This document shows positions 4,827 to 8,755 of a stretch of DNA of 8,755 nucleotides, in pieces. The notes below the pieces were generated by a model. That model was not told the DNA's origin and did not search any database. It saw only the letters and a list, made by a program, of their open reading frames with translations. The position numbers and the translations under genes are program-made. The DNA comes from an uncultured bacterium (GTDB lineage Bacteria > Cyanobacteriota > Vampirovibrionia > Gastranaerophilales > Gastranaerophilaceae). Within the stretch, counting starts at the first letter, position 1; each line of letters opens with the position of its first letter. The stretch is taken from NCBI GenBank assembly GCA_946183815.1, contig CAMHDG010000052.1, forward strand, positions 1 through 8,755. Reading direction: 5' to 3'.

Positions 4827-7340
4827 CTATTCGAGTTCAGTTCTTTCGATTTCTTCTGTTTTAATAAATTCAACAATATCGCCTTCCTGAACGTCATTAA
4901 ATTTAACAAAAGAGATACCGCATTCATAACCTTGTGCAACCTCTTTGACGTCATCTTTGAAACGCTTAAGTTGGTCAATACTACCTGAGAATACCTCAAC
5001 TCCGTCACGTTTAACAATAGCCTTATTGTTACGGTTAATCTTACCGTCTGTAACGTAGCAACCGGCAATCTTGATAGTTTTACCAATAGTGAATACTTGT
5101 CTAACCTCTGCAGTACCAACAACAACTTCTTTTGTTTCAGGTGAAAGCAATGAAATCATTGTCTTTTCAATATCTTCTAAAATTTGGTAAATGATATCAT
5201 ATTTCTTAATAGTTACATTTTCTTTTGCAGCCGCAATAAGAGCGTTATTATCTTCTTTAACGGCAAAGCCTAAAATCAAAGCACCGGATGCTGAGGCAAG
5301 CATAACATCTGCCTCTGAAATGTCACCGACACCAACGTGAATGATTTTAGTAACGATTTCTTTTGATTCAAATTGTGCAATAGCCTGTGATACAGCCTCT
5401 GCCGAACCATAAGTATCAGCCTTAATAATAAGATTAAGTTGTGGAATTTCTTCTTCACCAACCCCTGTTGCACCGCTTTCTTTTCTGATATGTGCAGGCA
5501 ACATTGCATCAAGCCTTGATTCTCTTGCTTTCATTTGTCTGTCAGCAACAATCGCTTTCATTTCTTTTTCGTTTTTAACCACCTCAAAATATTCTCCCGG
5601 AGATGGTACTTCAGAAAGACCTAAAACCTCGACAGGAGTGGATGGTTCAGCAGATTTAATTCTTTCGCCCGAATCTGAAAGCAAGGCTCTTACACGTCCG
5701 CAAGCAGTACCTACGACAATGCAGTTACCTGCTCTCAACGTACCGTTTTGGACTAACAGTGTAGCAACAGGGCCTTTACCTTTATCAAGATTAGCCTCAA
5801 TTACAACTCCTGATGCCTCTGCTTTAGGGTTTGCTCTCAAGTCTTTAAGGTCTGCTAAAAGCCATATATATTCTAACAATTCGTCTATACCTGTACCTTG
5901 TAGTGCGGAAACCTTAACTGTAATAGTATCACCGCCCCATTCTTCAGGTATCAGGTTATGTTCTGTTAATTGGGTTAATACTCTGTCAGGGTCAGCACCT
6001 GCTTTATCAATTTTGTTTACGGCTACAATAATAGGAACTTCTGCTGCTCTTGCATGGTTAATAGCCTCAATAGTTTGCGGCATAATACCGTCATCAGCCG
6101 CAACAACAAGAATTGCAATATCTGTTGCTTTAGCACCTCTTGCACGCATTTCGGTAAACGCTTCGTGACCCGGAGTATCAACAAATACAATTTTCTTTTC
6201 TTTTTTGTTATCAAGATAAACTGTATATGCACCGATTGATTGGGTTATACCGCCAACCTCGGTAGATACAATCTTATGTTTTGATGCACGAATACTGTCA
6301 AGCAAGGTAGTTTTACCATGGTCAACGTGACCCATAATACTGACAACAGGCGCACGTCTCTTGAGTAATTTTTTATCTACCTCTGTAAATTGTTTTTTAA
6401 TTTCTTCTTTCTTTTCTTCTTCCGCAATATATGCTTCTAAATCTTCTTCAAGAACCTCAAGATTATATTCTGCACATACTTTTTTGATAACATCAACGTC
6501 AATAAGTTGGTTAACTGTTGCCATAACACCTTGGAACATAAGGAACTTAACAATCTCTGCAGGTGTTTTGTGAATTTTGTCTGCAAGTTCACTAATAGTC
6601 ATTGCTTTATCAACAACTATTGATTTAACTTCTTCTATTTCCTCTTCTTTTACAACTTTCTTTTTATGGTGTTGGGCTGCAGCCTTTTCTAATGAAATTC
6701 TCTCTTGTTCTTCTTTTTTAGAGTAGTCTTTATCTTTTTTCTTGTCGGAAGAACCCTTTTTCTTTGAAAATCCTTTGTTTTCGTAAATATCTTGCGGAAT
6801 AATATGACGTTCTATCGGTCTTTTTGGTTTATCAGTCTTTTCGTCTTTATTTTCTTCTCCGCCTTTTTTACCTTCTTCTTTATTAAATTCTTTTTTAGTT
6901 TTTTTTGTATCGATAACCTTCTGGATAGGTTTTTTACCACCGCCTTGTTGAACAATCTCAACACGTTTCAAAGGTACTCTTTTTACAATCTCTAATCTGT
7001 TTGTTGGTTCTTTTTTGACTACTTCGACTTTTTTGCGTTCAACTTTCTCTATTTTTGGGGCTTCTTTTTTAGATTCTTTCTTTTCTGCTGAATCTGCAGT
7101 CTTTACCTCGTCTGCCGGCGGAACATCTTTCTTCTTCTTAACAATAAACGCTTTTGGTTTTTTGCTTGGTAATTTTGAACCGCCTGCAATAAAATCTTTC
7201 AATTTTTGAATTTGTAAAGGTGTAACAACATTAGAGTGTGACTTAACACTAATATTTATTTGAGCGAATTTTTCCAGCACCTCTTTGCTGGTCAAACCCA
7301 ATTCTTTTGCTAATTCACTTACTCTAATATTCTCTTCCAT
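4827..7340 (-). CDS. infB: Translation initiation factor IF-2
   Basis: IF-2 is the GTPase that places initiator fMet-tRNA on the 30S subunit and promotes 50S joining. The 837-residue product is typical in length. Order: an IF2_N helical domain (about 1-51); a Lys/Glu-rich low-complexity linker (about 55-235); a second IF2_N domain (about 245-297, MTISELADKIHKTPAEIVKFLM); and the G domain with GHVDHGKT (337-344), GGIT (363-366), DTPGH (388-392), NKID (442-445) and SAL (478-480). Domains II, III and the fMet-tRNA-binding C2 domain follow to the end. All GTPase residues are intact. The ATG lies inside the end of ylxR (17-bp overlap), so the two are translationally coupled, and prfA lies upstream in the same unit. 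The stop TAG is followed in frame by GAG TAG GGG TAA. rbfA, normally next, is displaced by an inserted divergent gene pair. Confidence 0.98.
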   Translation of the reverse strand: MEENIRVSELAKELGLTSKEVLEKFAQINISVKSHSNVVTPLQIQKLKDFIAGGSKLPSKKPKAFIVKKKKDVPPADEVKTADSAEKKESKKEAPKIEKVERKKVEVVKKEPTNRLEIVKRVPLKRVEIVQQGGGKKPIQKVIDTKKTKKEFNKEEGKKGGEENKDEKTDKPKRPIERHIIPQDIYENKGFSKKKGSSDKKKDKDYSKKEEQERISLEKAAAQHHKKKVVKEEEIEEVKSIVVDKAMTISELADKIHKTPAEIVKFLMFQGVMATVNQLIDVDVIKKVCAEYNLEVLEEDLEAYIAEEEKKEEIKKQFTEVDKKLLKRRAPVVSIMGHVDHGKTTLLDSIRASKHKIVSTEVGGITQSIGAYTVYLDNKKEKKIVFVDTPGHEAFTEMRARGAKATDIAILVVAADDGIMPQTIEAINHARAAEVPIIVAVNKIDKAGADPDRVLTQLTEHNLIPEEWGGDTITVKVSALQGTGIDELLEYIWLLADLKDLRANPKAEASGVVIEANLDKGKGPVATLLVQNGTLRAGNCIVVGTACGRVRALLSDSGERIKSAEPSTPVEVLGLSEVPSPGEYFEVVKNEKEMKAIVADRQMKARESRLDAMLPAHIRKESGATGVGEEEIPQLNLIIKADTYGSAEAVSQAIAQFESKEIVTKIIHVGVGDISEADVMLASASGALILGFAVKEDNNALIAAAKENVTIKKYDIIYQILEDIEKTMISLLSPETKEVVVGTAEVRQVFTIGKTIKIAGCYVTDGKINRNNKAIVKRDGVEVFSGSIDQLKRFKDDVKEVAQGYECGISFVKFNDVQEGDIVEFIKTEEIERTELE

Positions 7341-7566
7341 TCAGTAGTCCTTTCAAATCCTCTGATGTTTTTAGAGATTTATTCAATCTGTTTTTTTTGA
7401 GTGCTAACTCTTTACATTTTTCATTATAGCAAAAATATGCTGATCTTCCAAATATTTTTGAATTTGGGTTTATGACAATCGTACCATCAGCACTATTTTT
7501 AGTTATTTTAAGCATTTCTGCTCTTTCTTTAATTGCACCGCAACCGATGCATTTTCGTTTTGTCAA
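7324..7566 (-). CDS. ylxR: YlxR family RNA-binding protein (DUF448)
   Basis: YlxR is a small, probably RNA- or nucleoid-binding protein usually encoded between nusA and infB; a partner role with RNase P has been reported for some members. The 80 residues carry the family signature: RKCIGCG at 4-10, GRSAYFC at 40-46 and a further Cys at 51, then LALKKNRLNKSL. Cys6, Cys9, Cys46 and Cys51 resemble a metal-binding set. The ATG at 7566 lies 12 bp after the prfA stop, and the gene's end overlaps the start of infB by 17 bp. The position next to infB is conserved, but prfA rather than nusA is the upstream neighbour. Confidence 0.93.
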   Translation of the reverse strand: MTKRKCIGCGAIKERAEMLKITKNSADGTIVINPNSKIFGRSAYFCYNEKCKELALKKNRLNKSLKTSEDLKGLLNGREY

Positions 7567-7578
7567 TATGACCTCGTT

Positions 7579-8667
7579 TTATTCTACCGCACTTTCTGCT
7601 AATTTTTCAAGTTTTAATTTTTGGTCATACTCAATTAGCAAATCGAGCAATTCGTCCATATCGCCGTCAATAACAGTCCAGACATTAAGATTGTGACCTA
7701 TTCTGTGGTCTGTCAAACGACCTTGCGGGAAGTTATATGTTCTGATACGTTCACTTCTGTCGCCTGTTCCGACTTGTGACCGTCTTAAATCAGTTACTTC
7801 CTGCATTTGTTTTTGAACCTCTAAATCATACAATTTAGCCTTCAAAATCTCCATTGCACGTTCTTTGTTTTGTAATTGAGAACGCTCTTCTGTACAGAAA
7901 ATCATTATACCTGTTGGTTTATGGAAAAGTCTTGCTGCAGTTTCAACTTTGTTTACGTTTTGACCCCCTGCACCACCTGAACGAGCTGTTGACATCTCAA
8001 TATCTTCCGGTCTGATTTCGATTTCTACATCATCAACTTCAGGCATGACCGCAACTGTTGCAGTTGATGTGTGGACTCTGCCTTGCGACTCTGTTTCAGG
8101 TACACGCTGTACTCTGTGAACACCTGATTCATATTTTAATCTTGAATATACCGCATCACCTTTGATAGATATAATGATTTCAGAATAACCGCCTGCTTCA
8201 CATTCTGTTTTAGACAGCACTTGGGTCTGCCAACCTTGTTTATCTGCATATTTCAGATACATTCTTGTAAGGTCACCTGCAAAAATGTTTGCTTCGTCAC
8301 CACCTGCTCCACCTCTGATTTCTAGCATAATGTCTTTATCATCCATTGGGTCACGAGGGAGAAGAAGAACCTTCATTTTTTCTTCATAGACAGGCAATTT
8401 TGCCTCATTTTCTTCCATCTCTGCTTTCAAAAATGATTTCATTTCTTCATCTTTTTCTTCATGGATAAGTTGTTTTGCATCTTCAATAGCATCAACAGCC
8501 TCTTTCCACTTATAATATAATTCTACCGTTTCTTCCATTGATTTTCTTTGTTTTGATAAATCACGGAATTTTTTATAGTCTTGTATAACCGCAGGGTCAG
8601 ACAGCGTTATACCCAGTTCATTATAACGCTTTTCTATCTGCAAAATTTTATCTAGCATGTCTTTCAT
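7579..8667 (-). CDS. prfA: Peptide chain release factor 1 (RF1)
   Basis: RF1 recognises UAA and UAG in the ribosomal A site and triggers hydrolysis of peptidyl-tRNA. The 362 residues are the usual length. The coiled N-terminal domain covers about 1-100. RGGAGGDEANIFAGDL (118-133) is the conserved entry to the codon-recognition domain. The PxT tripeptide anticodon is PET (190-192) in HRVQRVPETESQGRVHTS, which marks RF1 rather than RF2 (SPF). The catalytic GGQ is at 234-236 in STARSGGAGGQNVNKVETAA, and the C-terminal domain follows with GRLTDHRIGHNL. A GAGG lies eight bases before the ATG and an extended -10 promoter further up. It is first in the visible unit prfA-ylxR-infB. Confidence 0.97.
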   Translation of the reverse strand: MKDMLDKILQIEKRYNELGITLSDPAVIQDYKKFRDLSKQRKSMEETVELYYKWKEAVDAIEDAKQLIHEEKDEEMKSFLKAEMEENEAKLPVYEEKMKVLLLPRDPMDDKDIMLEIRGGAGGDEANIFAGDLTRMYLKYADKQGWQTQVLSKTECEAGGYSEIIISIKGDAVYSRLKYESGVHRVQRVPETESQGRVHTSTATVAVMPEVDDVEIEIRPEDIEMSTARSGGAGGQNVNKVETAARLFHKPTGIMIFCTEERSQLQNKERAMEILKAKLYDLEVQKQMQEVTDLRRSQVGTGDRSERIRTYNFPQGRLTDHRIGHNLNVWTVIDGDMDELLDLLIEYDQKLKLEKLAESAVE

Positions 8668-8687
8668 ATTTTTATCCTCTTGTTTTG

Positions 8688-8693
8688 ATTATA
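8688..8693 (-). promoter_or_regulatory. Predicted extended -10 promoter of prfA-ylxR-infB
   Basis: Minus-strand TATAAT (8688-8693) is preceded by TGT, an extended -10. No good -35 is present at 16-18 bases. The expected start is near 8681, leaving a leader of about 14 nt that includes AGAGG. The 11-mer TTACCCTTTGT (8696-8706, minus strand) just upstream also occurs upstream of the rbfA promoter (4142-4152). Confidence 0.5.
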
Positions 8694-8733
8694 ACACAAA
8701 GGGTAAATTATTGTTTAGCGGTATTAAAGATGG

Positions 8734-8755
8734 TAGGATGCTAGGAGTCCTAGGA
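8734..8755. repeat. TAGGA-rich inverted/direct repeat at the right edge
   Basis: TAGGA occurs at 8734-8738, 8742-8746 and 8751-8755, and CTAGGA/TCCTAG form a 6-bp inverted repeat at 8741-8753. It is cut by the window edge, so its true extent and type cannot be judged. No gene is visible to the right of prfA within the window. Confidence 0.4.

Noticed and set aside
4725..4988. Plus-strand frame overlapping the hairpin repeats and the end of infB
   Set aside because: It is antisense to the conserved IF-2 C-terminus and translates through both hairpin repeats.
4802..5125. Minus-strand frame of 107 codons within infB in another frame
   Set aside because: Shadow of the IF-2 C-terminal coding sequence; its Leu/Val-rich composition results from frame shift.
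5638..6168. Plus-strand frame of 176 codons inside infB
   Set aside because: It is antisense to the IF-2 G domain, whose motifs are all intact; open only because of codon bias.

Overview
The window is AT-rich bacterial DNA. The right-hand two thirds (about 2860-8667) is a conserved translation locus on the minus strand. The left third is accessory DNA on the plus strand. My best guess for the host is a gut Gastranaerophilales/Vampirovibrionia ('Melainabacteria') type lineage. This rests on low GC, on a GTTGGGT...ACCCAAC hairpin followed by CTAC, which resembles repeats common in cyanobacterial genomes, and on the general look of the accessory proteins. It is an impression, not a phylogenetic result, and other low-GC lineages are possible.

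Left region (1-2860, plus strand). First comes the C-terminal ~307 residues of a DUF4143-type AAA ATPase, cut by the window edge. About 20-25 bp after its stop lies a remnant of a type II-C-like cas1: only a short C-terminal stretch around GIHH and DLMEPYRPFVD survives, and no other cas gene or CRISPR array is visible. A strong terminator and an overlapping perfect palindrome follow. Then come an unrecognised 371-aa protein and a 66-aa protein that looks translationally coupled to it. The larger protein carries a Cys-X14-His arrangement like that of CNF1/CheD-type glutamine deamidases. The interval before the next gene holds two hairpins sharing the core GAAACAAGTTC, which look like dispersed intergenic repeats.

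Right region (minus strand, read right to left). An extended -10 promoter precedes prfA (RF1), followed by ylxR and infB (IF2) with a 12-bp gap and then a 17-bp overlap. Next, after an interruption, come rbfA and truB, which have their own extended -10 promoter. The set serves translation initiation (IF2), 30S maturation (RbfA), tRNA U55 modification (TruB) and termination (RF1).

The most interesting part is the interruption between infB and rbfA (about 4093-4826). It holds a 71-aa XRE-like regulator on the minus strand and a divergent 73-aa gene on the plus strand. Their near-consensus promoters overlap at the -35 elements. ACATATATGT-type sites cover the promoter and leader of the 73-aa gene. 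The regulator's predicted transcription start falls on the A of its ATG, so its mRNA should be leaderless, as lambda cI is from PRM. Tandem hairpin repeats close the insert on the infB side. It reads as a miniature phage-like genetic switch inserted in an operon that is usually continuous.
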